A program made the translations under genes and the position numbers. Positions 49,412 to 57,328 of a stretch of 64,000 nucleotides of DNA are shown piece after piece. Every line of letters starts with the position of its first letter. The first letter of the stretch is position 1. This DNA comes from Desulfoluna sp942491485 (GTDB lineage: Bacteria; Desulfobacterota; Desulfobacteria; Desulfobacterales; Desulfolunaceae), in assembly GCA_942491485.1 (NCBI GenBank), contig CALOAX010000002.1, positions 1 to 64,000 of the forward strand, written 5' to 3'. The notes under the pieces are model-generated. The model saw nothing but the letters and a program-made list of their open reading frames with translations, ran no database searches and was not told the origin of the DNA.

Positions 49412-49492
49412 GTTGTCCACGGGCGCAGCCCGTCCGTGAATATGACGTACCCGAGGAACGAGAGCTCAGAGCATTCGCGAACCTGTTTTGAC
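49412..49492 (+). repeat. Hairpin repeat copy upstream of the FmdE-like gene
   Basis: CACGGGCGCAGCCCGT (itself an inverted repeat) is followed by GTACCCGAGGAACGAGAG and CATTCGCGAACC. The arms have partly decayed. Confidence 0.5.
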
Positions 49493-49578
49493 ATCCCGGC
49501 CACCCTTCCCCTATAGTGTCAAAGGCCCGGGCACCTGTCTCGGCCATTCATCCACCCAACCCATGATGCGAGGTCCCC

Positions 49579-50190
49579 ATGAACCACACTCACTATGCCC
49601 ATCTTCCCCTGCCCGACTCACTGAAACCCTGCATCGATTTCCACGGCCATCTCTGCCCCGGACTCGTCTACGGCTACATCGTGGCCATGGAATCCCTTCG
49701 ACGATTTGAAGAGACCCGAAGCGACGATGAAGAGATGGTGGCCATCAGCGAAAACGACGCCTGCTCCGTGGACGCCCTGCAGGTGCTCCTGGGAACCACC
49801 TCCGGCAAAGGCAACCTCACCATCAACAACATCGGAAAGAACGTCTACACCGTCTACTCCCGTAAGGCCGGCAAAGGCTTCCGTTTCTCGCGAAAAACCG
49901 CCTACACCTACACAGGCGAAACCCCTGAGCTCTTTGATGAGCTGGAAAACAAATTCGCAGGAGGCACCGCCACGGGAGCTGAGCGAAAACAACAGAAAAT
50001 CATGAAGGCCATGGACCTTCTCTCAAAACCTGCCAGTGAGGTTTTCGAAATCACCGAAGCCGCCATCCCCACCCCAGCCTTTGCCGAACTGGCCCCATCG
50101 GTGGCCTGCGCCACTTGCGGGGAGCTCACCATGAAAACAAAAATGGTCGAAAACAAGGGCAACCTCCTCTGCCAGACCTGCGCCCCATAA
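49579..50190 (+). CDS. FmdE-family protein with C-terminal zinc ribbon
   Basis: The protein has 203 residues after GAGGT. The N-terminal domain has DFHGHLCPGLVYGYI, SENDACSVDALQVLLGTT and GKNVYTVYSRKAGKGF, the FmdE (formylmethanofuran dehydrogenase subunit E-like) core with its conserved Cys and His. The C-terminal CATCGELTMK and LLCQTCAP form a zinc ribbon. Free-standing FmdE proteins often accompany molybdenum or tungsten enzymes, but none is in the window, so the role is open. The frame is intact. Confidence 0.85.
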   Translation: MNHTHYAHLPLPDSLKPCIDFHGHLCPGLVYGYIVAMESLRRFEETRSDDEEMVAISENDACSVDALQVLLGTTSGKGNLTINNIGKNVYTVYSRKAGKGFRFSRKTAYTYTGETPELFDELENKFAGGTATGAERKQQKIMKAMDLLSKPASEVFEITEAAIPTPAFAELAPSVACATCGELTMKTKMVENKGNLLCQTCAP

Positions 50191-50204
50191 AACAGATTTC
50201 GCAA

Positions 50205-50555
50205 CGAGTCAGCGTGCCCCCCCACCACCGGCGGCCAGGTGGGGCACCTGGAAACCCTATGGCGAATGCGTAAAGGGTACCGTTATACGATCACTTTCAA
50301 TGCATTCGCGTGGAGGGTGATATAAGGCAGCCCGTGTTGAAAAGAGGCCAATGTAACTATAGAAGATTGTCGCCAGCCAGGACTCTTCGGGCGCGCCGTG
50401 CTCCGTCGCGGCATTCACGCGATATCCGTCAAGACTCAGCACTCGTTGGGTTTCGAGATCGTGGGAGTGGTTCATGGTTTACATGTGCATAATCCAAGCG
50501 ATGGCGTGTTTCCGGTAAAAAGAGCCGCGGCGGAGCACGGCGCACCCGGACAAGG
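50205..50555. repeat. Second repeat family, with arms in inverted orientation
   Basis: The segment starts with GGCGGCCAGGTGGGGCACC and GGAAACCCTATGGCGAATGC, paired with GCATTCGCGTGGAGG at about 50303. GCGCCGTGCTCCGTCGCGG at about 50391 recurs inverted at about 50526 (GCGGCGGAGCACGGCGC). Matching blocks occur at 55438-55632. No gene is present. Confidence 0.6.
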
Positions 50556-50664
50556 TTACCTATTAGAGGCATAGGCTCAACGGTGACAACTCAACATGAA
50601 ATACGTGAAGAATGCCACCATTCTCACCTCTCCCGCGAAGGCAGGAGACGGAATCACCGGTAGA

Positions 50665-50782
50665 AATCCACGGGCGTAGCCCGTCAGCAAATGTGACGTA
50701 CCCGAGGAACGAGGGGGCGGAGAATTTACACCCCGCTTCCGAGGTGGCGCACCTCGCCACCGGAGGCACGCTTTTGTCACGT
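50665..50782 (+). repeat. Hairpin repeat copy before gene 50943
   Basis: The order is CACGGGCGTAGCCCGT, then CAAATGTGACGTACCCGAGG with AACGAGGGGGCGG, then a reversed module 1 (GAGGTGGCGCACCTCG then CCACCGGAGGC). Arms are only partly paired. The remaining bases to 50942 hold an AT-rich stretch and the RBS GGGAG. Confidence 0.6.
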
Positions 50783-50942
50783 GCCTTGGCCATGGAAGGC
50801 ACAAGCCCAACAGATCCATATTTCCCTTGCCGCCCAATGATTATCGATTTAAAATAAAAGAAGTTCCCAACGTATCACACCTTTAATTCATCCCACCCAA
50901 CCCGACCCACACATGTCATTCCACCCAACCAAGGGAGTTCCT

Positions 50943-51839
50943 ATGACCATAGACTCGCCTTTAAAACAGCTGGCCCGCTCCGCAACGGATCCAACCGAGA
51001 CAGCACCTGACCTGCTGCCCCTGTTGACGGATCTTCTCTTTGCCGACAAATCCCTGGGATTCTGGCATTCTCTAAAAAGACAGATGAAAGGCCTTATTAA
51101 AGAGGAACATACGTCACGTCAACTGGCAGAGCTCTCCCAACCCCTGGCGGCCATTGCAGACCAACTGCGAGACGCAAATGAGCTTGAGATCTCGGAGCTC
51201 CCCCCCCGATTGCTCAATGTTCTGGAAATCATTGAGGCCAACCACTCTCTTTTTTTCCTCCCCCAGGCCACCGCCGAAGAGAGGGTGACCCACCTGCCCC
51301 TGTTCACCCCCATGGCCGTCCTTCACCTCTCCACCTTAAGCCTTCTTCACACCCTGGCCTTCAACAACAGCGTCCCCGCATCAGCCCACCTGCGGTACCT
51401 CTGCAACACCACCGCCCAGTATTACCTCTCCTATGCGGAGCAGGCTGTCTCGGATGCGGTGAGCTGGCGAACAAATCAACTGAACATCACCTGCACCCCC
51501 ATGAGAAGCGCCATGTTTGGCGGCCCCAATCTCCAGGTCACCTGCGTGGATGACCACACCCAAAGAACCGTCGTGGATGAAATGTGCACAGCCTACCCCG
51601 GCACCATGAACCCCCTGCTGCAGCGCACGGTGGACCGGGTGAACCTCTACGAAGAGAGGCTTCATCACAAAGCCTCCCTGTTCTGGGAGGTACAGGTCCT
51701 GGATGTGTTGTCTGAATGGAATGAACGAAAGACAGAGATGAAACGACCCGCCCCGCCGGACAGCGTTCACGGGGTCCTGGATGATGCCCTGTACATGATC
51801 TTTCAGGACGTCAGCAGGTCAATGATGGGATTGAAATAA
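50943..51839 (+). CDS. Helical protein with possible Cry delta-endotoxin domain I-like region
   Basis: The protein has 298 residues; the start at 50943 follows AAGGGAG. It has no signal peptide and is predicted mostly helical. Residues 118-137 read LPLFTPMAVLHLSTLSLLHT, which resembles conserved block 1 (helix 5) of the Cry toxin pore-forming domain, usually an LPLFA...ANLHLLLLRD pattern. It is followed, as in Cry proteins, by a helix with paired Tyr and Trp (TAQYYLSYAEQAVSDAVSW). The N-terminal 110 residues could form the preceding helices. No receptor-binding or sheet domain follows; the last 110 residues have two cysteines and amphipathic helices. The similarity is judged by eye and may be chance. 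Otherwise the protein is unknown. It lies alone between repeat clusters. Confidence 0.55.
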   Translation: MTIDSPLKQLARSATDPTETAPDLLPLLTDLLFADKSLGFWHSLKRQMKGLIKEEHTSRQLAELSQPLAAIADQLRDANELEISELPPRLLNVLEIIEANHSLFFLPQATAEERVTHLPLFTPMAVLHLSTLSLLHTLAFNNSVPASAHLRYLCNTTAQYYLSYAEQAVSDAVSWRTNQLNITCTPMRSAMFGGPNLQVTCVDDHTQRTVVDEMCTAYPGTMNPLLQRTVDRVNLYEERLHHKASLFWEVQVLDVLSEWNERKTEMKRPAPPDSVHGVLDDALYMIFQDVSRSMMGLK

Positions 51840-51960
51840 AGATGGGCGACCCCAGATGGGCCGGAATTGGAATAACCGTAGAAGGGGATAAATACCTTAC
51901 CCCTGACAGGGCCTGAGAAACTAAAACGTCTCTCCGCCCATCGATTCCGGATTGTCGGTG

Positions 51961-52025
51961 GCTTCAAACCGAATAACAGAGGAAATTTCTACCACGAAGC
52001 GCACGAAGGCGGTGTCCCCGCTAAA
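51961..52025 (+). repeat. Partial copy of the ACCACGAAGG-type repeat
   Basis: The block GCTTCAAACCGAATAACAG followed by AAATTTCTACCACGAAG recurs at 62681-62720. Only the left half is present here. It fills part of the 430-base gap before the minus-strand lipoprotein gene. Confidence 0.6.
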
Positions 52026-52100
52026 AACAATTCGTAACTATTCAGCTAGGCCTCCGGCGGGTCGCTTTTTGAAATGAGCCCCGAAAACTTTCCGGTTGAC

Positions 52101-52146
52101 GTCTCTATTTCCGTCTGCCCCGCAGGGGGCTCACGGAAATAGAGAC
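52101..52146. repeat. Perfect 14-bp inverted repeat
   Basis: Arms GTCTCTATTTCCGT (52101-52114) and ACGGAAATAGAGAC (52133-52146) enclose an 18-base GC-rich loop that can pair further (CTGCCCC / GGGGGC). There is no T run, so it is unlikely to be a simple terminator. Confidence 0.7.
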
Positions 52147-52204
52147 GACATAATCATCAAGCCAGAATCATCTGATTTTTCGACACGGGTTATGCAGGTG
52201 ATCA

Positions 52205-52275
52205 GATCCTAAAACCTGTTTATCAAACTTTTCAAAAGTTTGGCCCCCGGCAGGGCCGCCGGAGGCCAAGGCTCA
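52205..52275 (-). repeat. Reversed module-3 repeat
   Basis: ACTTTTCAAAAGTTTGGCCC and GGCAGGGCCGCCGGAGGC abut the stop codon of the lipoprotein gene. Confidence 0.65.
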
Positions 52276-53163
52276 TTACGACTTGGCTTCTTCCGGCTCC
52301 ACCGGCTCAGGGGTAAATTCTGCCACAAACGTATCCACACCGTCCCGGGTTGATGTCACCACGACCTTCACCACCTTCACATCCTTGAGGCGATCCCCCA
52401 GGTAAGGCGCAAGAATTCGTCTAAAGTCACCCAGAACCGTTTGAAACCGATTGAGGCTGCGTACATCCCGATGCCTGAGACGGCTCATATGAAGAACCAG
52501 GGCCTCTCGAACGCTCGGGTGAATCCGATAGCTGCCCGAGGGCTCTCCTGAATCGAGGCGAACATCTTCAATATACGACGTCCCCTCCACATCGCTTAAG
52601 AGGAACTCCATCTGAACGCACAGGTAACGGTTTTCCTCGTTGAGGCGTTCCTTGGCAAGCCCCACAACCAAAGGCCCTGTGGCCACATGGATCAAGGGAA
52701 GCCCCCCCTCCTCTTCCGGAGCCTTGGTGCTCCGAAGGCGATCCCAGGAGAGTCGTTCACCCGTGGGGGATCGAAGCATCATGCGATTTGGGGTCAGCCG
52801 TTCAATAAGGTAGGTCACCGGGGCATCCACCTCCCAGGGGGTATCCCCTTCCACCACTTCCGGTGTCATGACGAGGAGCAACGGGTCCCCATCCACCTCC
52901 GGTGGCAAAAGCTGCCACTTGCCATCCACCTTAACCCGTTCCGCCGTGTCATCGATCTTGGAGTGCTGCCCCTCAGCAAGCCGAAGCGTACCGAAGGAGC
53001 CATTGGCACGAAAGGAGATGATGGTGTGATAACTGGCAATGGTGTCCTTCCACGGCCCCACGATGATTTCCCGTTCCGGGGGTTCTTTATCACAGGCGAC
53101 CAGAAACAGAGCCAAAAGGGCCACCAACCCCGGCCACATGCACCGCCTTAATCTGTATTTCAT
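52276..53163 (-). CDS. Lipoprotein with C-terminal FliL-like domain
   Basis: ATG 53163 (295 residues) is taken as start; ATG 53175 with GGAAGG close by is an alternative. The lipobox LFLVACDK follows a hydrophobic signal. The middle (VGPWKDTIASYHTIISF, GKWQLLPPEVDGDPLLLVM) looks like a lipocalin-type fold of small lipoproteins. The C-terminal part from about residue 170 (LVVGLAKERLNEENRYLCV, SYRIHPSVREALVLHMSRL, DFRRILAPYLGDRL, VKVVKVVVTS) resembles FliL, the flagellar stator-associated protein. No flagellar genes are near, so a motility role is only a suggestion. The stop codon touches a dispersed repeat. Confidence 0.6.
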   Translation of the reverse strand: MKYRLRRCMWPGLVALLALFLVACDKEPPEREIIVGPWKDTIASYHTIISFRANGSFGTLRLAEGQHSKIDDTAERVKVDGKWQLLPPEVDGDPLLLVMTPEVVEGDTPWEVDAPVTYLIERLTPNRMMLRSPTGERLSWDRLRSTKAPEEEGGLPLIHVATGPLVVGLAKERLNEENRYLCVQMEFLLSDVEGTSYIEDVRLDSGEPSGSYRIHPSVREALVLHMSRLRHRDVRSLNRFQTVLGDFRRILAPYLGDRLKDVKVVKVVVTSTRDGVDTFVAEFTPEPVEPEEAKS

Positions 53164-53269
53164 ACCCTTTCCCATACGCCTTCCCAGACGGCCCTGCCTT
53201 GGACAGAACCCCACAATAAAATTGATCAATCCGTGCTCATCATTCTATCGCTCATTTGCGGACAAAACT

Positions 53270-53424
53270 TTAGCCCGGATATTTCACGAAGGGTGAGAAA
53301 AGCGAGCAGAAAACCGTGAATTACATTATGTATTTTTGAAATATCTTAGCATTTCACAATAACTGTCTGTAATATCATGCCATTGCTTTGACCCAATTGT
53401 TTCCCCATGAAATATCCGGGTTAG
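53270..53424. mobile_element. MITE-like element, 147 bp, 13-bp perfect ends, TTAG duplication
   Basis: CCCGGATATTTCA (53274-53286) and its exact complement TGAAATATCCGGG (53408-53420) bound a non-coding, AT-rich segment. TTAG flanks it on both sides (53270-53273 and 53421-53424), as expected of a target duplication. No transposase is encoded, so it would depend on an element elsewhere. The transposase family is not determined. Confidence 0.7.
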
Positions 53425-53901
53425 CCGGGAATACCATGGCGCCTTAACCGTCACAGGTACCATGACTATTGACAATTTCCCCACAAAGCAACAGATTCCA
53501 TACCACCGCACGTTGCCCATGCCCCGACGCTCTCCCACCGCAGCCACAGACAAACGGTCAAAACAAACCGAATTTTCAGTCAATATCTTCAAGCAAGAAC
53601 ACCTCGGCCGCTACAGTTTTTTTCCCACTGTAAAAAAAGAGGGTACCCCTGATGGCACAGAGTGTGAAATACTAAATTATTAAGGTGGCCTGTATCCATA
53701 GCAACGTCCATCTGCATCGCCACCGACAAAGAAGCAGACGCTGTCATTCGCCCGACCCAACCCCTGCATTCAGACTGTACCTGCCCAACGACAAGAGCAC
53801 CGGCATCCCCACTGCCCGGGATTGATGATGCCTGCGCCCACCGTTGAAAAGCGTATCAGTACAATGCACAGGGGGGTCCCCAATCACAGAAAAGACTGCA
53901 T
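53425..53901. other. Gap between MITE and transglutaminase-like gene
   Basis: No gene is supportable. A frame at 53462-53683 has no RBS and unusual composition. GAGGGTACCCCTGA at about 53639 matches one arm of the hairpin at 60097-60130. Confidence 0.35.
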
Positions 53902-54612
53902 ATGGTGACAAAGATGAGACTCTCCGACGAAGAACGTTCCCGCTACCTGGCCCCCACCCCCCACATTGACTGTGATTCTGACGCCATCACCAGCTACGTC
54001 AACCGAATCATCAAGGGCCTCTCCTCCGACAAAGAGAAGGCCATGGCCGTTTTTACCGCGGTGCGGGATGATGTCCTCTACGACCCATACTATTACGATC
54101 TCAGCCCCAACGGCATGCGAGCCAGCGCCATTCTGCAGAAGGGACGGGGCTACTGTGTGGCCAAGGCCCTGGTCTTTACGGCTGCCGCCCGCGCGGCCGG
54201 CGTCCCGGCACGTCTCGGTTTTGCCGACGTGAAAAACCACCTCAGCACCCAGCGCCTCAGAAAACTCATGGGAACCGATCTCTTTGTTTACCACGGTTAC
54301 TCGGAAATCTTTCTGGGCGACCACTGGATCAAGGTGACCCCCACGTTTAACGCCTCCCTCTGCGAGAAATTCGGCGTCCACCCCCTGGAGTTCGACGGGG
54401 AAAACGACTGCCTCTTCCACCCCTTTGACTCCGAAGGCCGAAAACACATGGAGTATGTCCTGGACCGCGGGCCATACGACGATGTTCCGGTCGATGAAAT
54501 CATCAACGCCTCCCTTGCCGCCTACCCCACACTTTTCAAAAATCTGGAGAGCCTTGGGGGAGGCCAGATGATGGGTGATTTTGCGAAAGAAGCCGAAGCG
54601 GAAGAGCTGTAA
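53902..54612 (+). CDS. Transglutaminase-like protein
   Basis: The 236-residue protein starts at ATG 53902 (weak RBS; ATG 53914 is possible). It has a transglutaminase-type core: ITSYVNRIIKGLSSDKEKAM, VLYDPYYYDLS, ILQKGRGYCVAKALVFTAAA with the nucleophilic cysteine, GVPARLGFADVKNHLS, and the catalytic histidine in FVYHGYSEIFLGDHWIKVTP. The family contains cysteine proteases and cross-linking or deamidating enzymes. There is no signal peptide, so it acts in the cytoplasm. It is followed after 43 bases by a methyltransferase on the same strand, probably one operon. Confidence 0.82.
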   Translation: MVTKMRLSDEERSRYLAPTPHIDCDSDAITSYVNRIIKGLSSDKEKAMAVFTAVRDDVLYDPYYYDLSPNGMRASAILQKGRGYCVAKALVFTAAARAAGVPARLGFADVKNHLSTQRLRKLMGTDLFVYHGYSEIFLGDHWIKVTPTFNASLCEKFGVHPLEFDGENDCLFHPFDSEGRKHMEYVLDRGPYDDVPVDEIINASLAAYPTLFKNLESLGGGQMMGDFAKEAEAEEL

Positions 54613-54655
54613 GGGCCTAACCCCACCCCCGGTTGCGGGGCAACAGGAACAAACC

Positions 54656-55264
54656 ATGACCGATAATTTTGATGAAAAAGCAAGCGGGTGGGACGAGCAC
54701 CCGGAACGCCACAAACGAGCACAGGATGTGGCATCAGCCATCAAAGCCTCGGGCCTCAAGCCCGGCGCTGCCCTGGAGTTCGGATGCGGCACAGGACTTC
54801 TCACCTTCGCCCTGCGCCCCTTTGCGGACCATACGGTGCTGGCCGACACCTCGTCCGGCATGATTGACGTCCTCACAGACAAAATAGCCGCCGCAGGGAC
54901 ATCGGACCTTTCCGCCCGCCTTATCTCCGAAGGGGCCGACGAACTGACCGGAGAGACCTTTGATGCCATCTACAGCCTCATGACCCTCCACCACATCGAT
55001 GACACCCTGGGTGCCCTCACCCTGTTCAAAAGTCTTTTAAATCCGGGCGGCACCCTCTTTATCAGCGACCTGGAAGAGGAGGACGGCAGCTTTCACGGGG
55101 GCGGTTTTTCCGGCCACTGCGGGTTCAACCGCGCCTCACTCACCGCACAGCTCAAAGCCGCGGGGTTTGCATCCGTTGACTTTGAGGTCTGCCACACCAT
55201 CCGCAAAGAGGTTGATGGAAAACCTGCCAGCTTTCCCCTTTTTCTTGCGACAGCAAAAAGATAA
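54656..55264 (+). CDS. Class I SAM-dependent methyltransferase
   Basis: The ATG at 54656 follows CAACAGGAAC and the family-typical start DNFDEKASGWDEHPERHKRA. SAM-binding motifs are ALEFGCGTGLLTFALRPF, VLADTSSGMIDVL, FDAIYSLMTLHHIDD and LNPGGTLFISDL (202 residues). It belongs to the broad UbiE/Methyltransf_11 group; the substrate is unknown. The operon position behind a transglutaminase-like gene is the only context. The frame is intact. Confidence 0.88.
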   Translation: MTDNFDEKASGWDEHPERHKRAQDVASAIKASGLKPGAALEFGCGTGLLTFALRPFADHTVLADTSSGMIDVLTDKIAAAGTSDLSARLISEGADELTGETFDAIYSLMTLHHIDDTLGALTLFKSLLNPGGTLFISDLEEEDGSFHGGGFSGHCGFNRASLTAQLKAAGFASVDFEVCHTIRKEVDGKPASFPLFLATAKR

Positions 55265-55269
55265 AAAAA

Positions 55270-55375
55270 GCGTGCCTCCGGCGGCAAGGTGTGCCACCTT
55301 GAAAGCCGATTGCGGATGTGATTTGCCCCTCGTTCCTCGGGGCAAATCACATCCACCTTTGAACCGAGAGCTACC
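55270..55375 (+). repeat. Composite repeat with perfect 16-bp hairpin
   Basis: Module 1 (GCCTCCGGCGGCAAGGTG at about 55274) is followed by arms GGATGTGATTTGCCCC (55314-55329) and GGGGCAAATCACATCC (55339-55354) around TCGTTCCTC. It lies 10 bases after the methyltransferase gene. Confidence 0.8.
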
Positions 55376-55437
55376 AGATATCTTTTTTTAAGGCCTGTTT
55401 ATCAAACCCAGCCCATAGAATTGGCCAAGTATGCCCC

Positions 55438-55632
55438 CCGGCAAAAAAGCCGCGACGGAGCACGGCGCACCCAGGAGGGTGTCGTTACCATAAAAATGAA
55501 GCAGGTCTCTTCTCAAGAACGGTCGCAATACCTGACCCTCTGCGCGAATGCCTCAAAAGTGATTGCATCACGGCGACCTCCACGCATTCGCCACAGGGTT
55601 TCCAGGTGCCTCCACCTGGCCGCCGGAGGCAT
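55438..55632. repeat. Second-family repeat copy
   Basis: CGCGACGGAGCACGGCGCACC, GCGAATGC (about 55546) with GCATTCGCC (about 55583) and CAGGTGCCTCCACCTGG then CCGCCGGAGGC repeat, in opposite orientation, blocks seen at 50205-50555. The gap carries no gene. Confidence 0.6.
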
Positions 55633-55656
55633 CTCTTTTGCCCTTTCCCTGCCCCT

Positions 55657-55695
55657 TAAAAAAAACGCCCCGTCGGAGTCATCCGGCGGGGCGTT
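55657..55695 (-). terminator. Terminator of the MORN/small-protein operon
   Basis: The stem ACGCCCCGTCGGA / TCCGGCGGGGCGT (one G-T pair) has a loop of about five bases and is followed on the minus strand by a run of T. Confidence 0.75.
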
Positions 55696-55722
55696 GTGTT
55701 GACGGGTGGTGCGTGCAGCGGG

Positions 55723-55890
55723 TTATTCAGAGTCTGAAGGCATCGTATCCTTTTTCACCGCAGTGCCAATGGTGGTGTGAATCTGCTTGAATGCTTCATC
55801 AAAACTTGTGGGGGAGACGCGCCCCACTTCAATAAATTTCACGACAATCTCTTTCGCCGCACGAAGAATCTGCTCATCAATCGATGCCAT
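55723..55890 (-). CDS. Small conserved-looking protein, 55 residues, overlapping the MORN gene
   Basis: ATG 55890 lies inside the end of the MORN-repeat gene (14-base overlap), so translation is probably coupled. The sequence starts SIDEQILRAAKEIVVKFIEV, then GRVSPTSFDEAFKQIHTTI and an acidic tail. It is helical and soluble. Similar small proteins with the VKFIEVGR...SPTSF pattern occur, as I recall, in many Desulfobacterota as conserved hypothetical proteins; I know no function. A terminator follows. Confidence 0.7.
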   Translation of the reverse strand: MASIDEQILRAAKEIVVKFIEVGRVSPTSFDEAFKQIHTTIGTAVKKDTMPSDSE

Positions 55891-57328
55891 TTTCATCGGC
55901 AATCTCCCCTGGTGTGTTCGCGTTGGTGGCTTTAGAGGCGCCGGCAGCGGCCTCAGATCCCTGTTCGACCCCCGTCATCGGAAGCCCGTTTTTATATGTC
56001 ACAGACAGGGTGCTCCCGTCCGATTTTCGTGATGTCATCACCCCGTCGGGCTGACCGTTCACCCACAGGCCTTCAAGGACAGAGCCGTCCACAGAGGTTC
56101 GGATCCCTTTGCCGTGATACGCCCCTTTGACAAAAGCTCCGGAATAGGTGCTTCCATCGGCCAGGGTCAGGGTACCGGTGCCATGGGGCTTCATATCGGC
56201 TACATCACCTGTGTACCGCGATCCGTCAGGATAAAAGACGTTAAACACACCGCGCATCAGCCCCTCATGAAAAGAGCCCTCGAATCTCACCCCATCCGAG
56301 GTGATGAGGTCCCCTTCTCCTTCAAAAAGGTTCTCATGGAACCGCCCCTCATAGCGGGTGCCATCTGTTGCGGTATAGACGCCCTTGCCTTCCATTGTCC
56401 GGCCGTCTTTCATGTAGCCGAAGAACCGCGCACCGTCCACAAAGACCCAGTCGCCTTTTCCGGCAATCTTGTCTTCGATAAAAGGCCCGGTGAAGGTGGC
56501 GCCGTCCGCATACGTGACGGTGCCCTTCCCGTGAAATCGGTTGTTTTCGAACATCCCCTCATAACGGGTGCCGTCAGCGTCCACAAGCAACCCTTTGCCC
56601 TGCATCTTTTCGTTGATGATGCTTCCGGTGTACAGGGTGCCGCCGGGAAAGGCGATCTCCCCGTCCCCGACGAGGTGACCATCCACAAAGGTGCCTTTAA
56701 GGGTGCTGCCGTCCGGTGCGGTTAAAACCCCTTTCCCGTTCATGGTGTCATTTTTAAAGGCGCCCACGTAAACATGACCGTCGGTATAAACAAGAACGCC
56801 ATCACCGTCCATGCGTCCCTTGCTGAACCGCCCGGTGTAGACCGCTCCCTCTTTAAAGAGAAGCACCCCGCGTCCCTCGGGAACCCCATCCTTGAAGTTG
56901 CCCGTCAGGCGCTTGCCGTCCTTGAGAAAAAGCGTCCCATGCCCGTTGGGGCGACCACCGGAAAAGGCACCGGTAAACCGCCTGCCATCTCCGTAGACCA
57001 CGGTACCCTGTCCTTTCTGAACGCCTGAGACGAAGCCCCCCATGTAACGGGTGCCGTCGGGAAAAATCATCTCTCCCACGCCCCCGGGGGTGCCTTTTTT
57101 CATCTGCCCTACGTATCGGGTACCGTCTGCAAAAACACGAACCCCACTGCCCGAGGCAAGCCCTTTTTGAAAAGCACCCTCATAACTGCCCCCTTCTGCG
57201 TAGCGGTATACACCTTCCCCGCTTTTGCAATCCCCGCTTTCACAGGTCCCGGAAGCTACAGCATACGAGGCGGAGGCACCGGCAAGAAAGCAAAGGGCCA
57301 GCGCATTCACCATGGTTTTTTTAATCAT
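55877..57328 (-). CDS. Secreted MORN-repeat protein
   Basis: The protein has 483 residues with a signal peptide (NALALCFLAGASASYAVA). From about residue 45 it consists of about 17 consecutive MORN repeats of 23 residues, each of the type DGTRYVGQMKKG or YEGMFENNRFHGKGTV, ending near residue 440 with a low-complexity Ala/Ser tail. AAGGATAC precedes the start. MORN repeats form a long beta-sheet that binds lipids or proteins. Being exported, it probably lies in the periplasm or on the cell surface. It is co-transcribed with the overlapping 55-residue gene. Confidence 0.88.
   Translation of the reverse strand: MIKKTMVNALALCFLAGASASYAVASGTCESGDCKSGEGVYRYAEGGSYEGAFQKGLASGSGVRVFADGTRYVGQMKKGTPGGVGEMIFPDGTRYMGGFVSGVQKGQGTVVYGDGRRFTGAFSGGRPNGHGTLFLKDGKRLTGNFKDGVPEGRGVLLFKEGAVYTGRFSKGRMDGDGVLVYTDGHVYVGAFKNDTMNGKGVLTAPDGSTLKGTFVDGHLVGDGEIAFPGGTLYTGSIINEKMQGKGLLVDADGTRYEGMFENNRFHGKGTVTYADGATFTGPFIEDKIAGKGDWVFVDGARFFGYMKDGRTMEGKGVYTATDGTRYEGRFHENLFEGEGDLITSDGVRFEGSFHEGLMRGVFNVFYPDGSRYTGDVADMKPHGTGTLTLADGSTYSGAFVKGAYHGKGIRTSVDGSVLEGLWVNGQPDGVMTSRKSDGSTLSVTYKNGLPMTGVEQGSEAAAGASKATNANTPGEIADENGID

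Noticed and set aside
50257..50475. Minus-strand open frame of 72 residues
   Set aside because: It consists wholly of repeat sequence that recurs near 55.5 kb.
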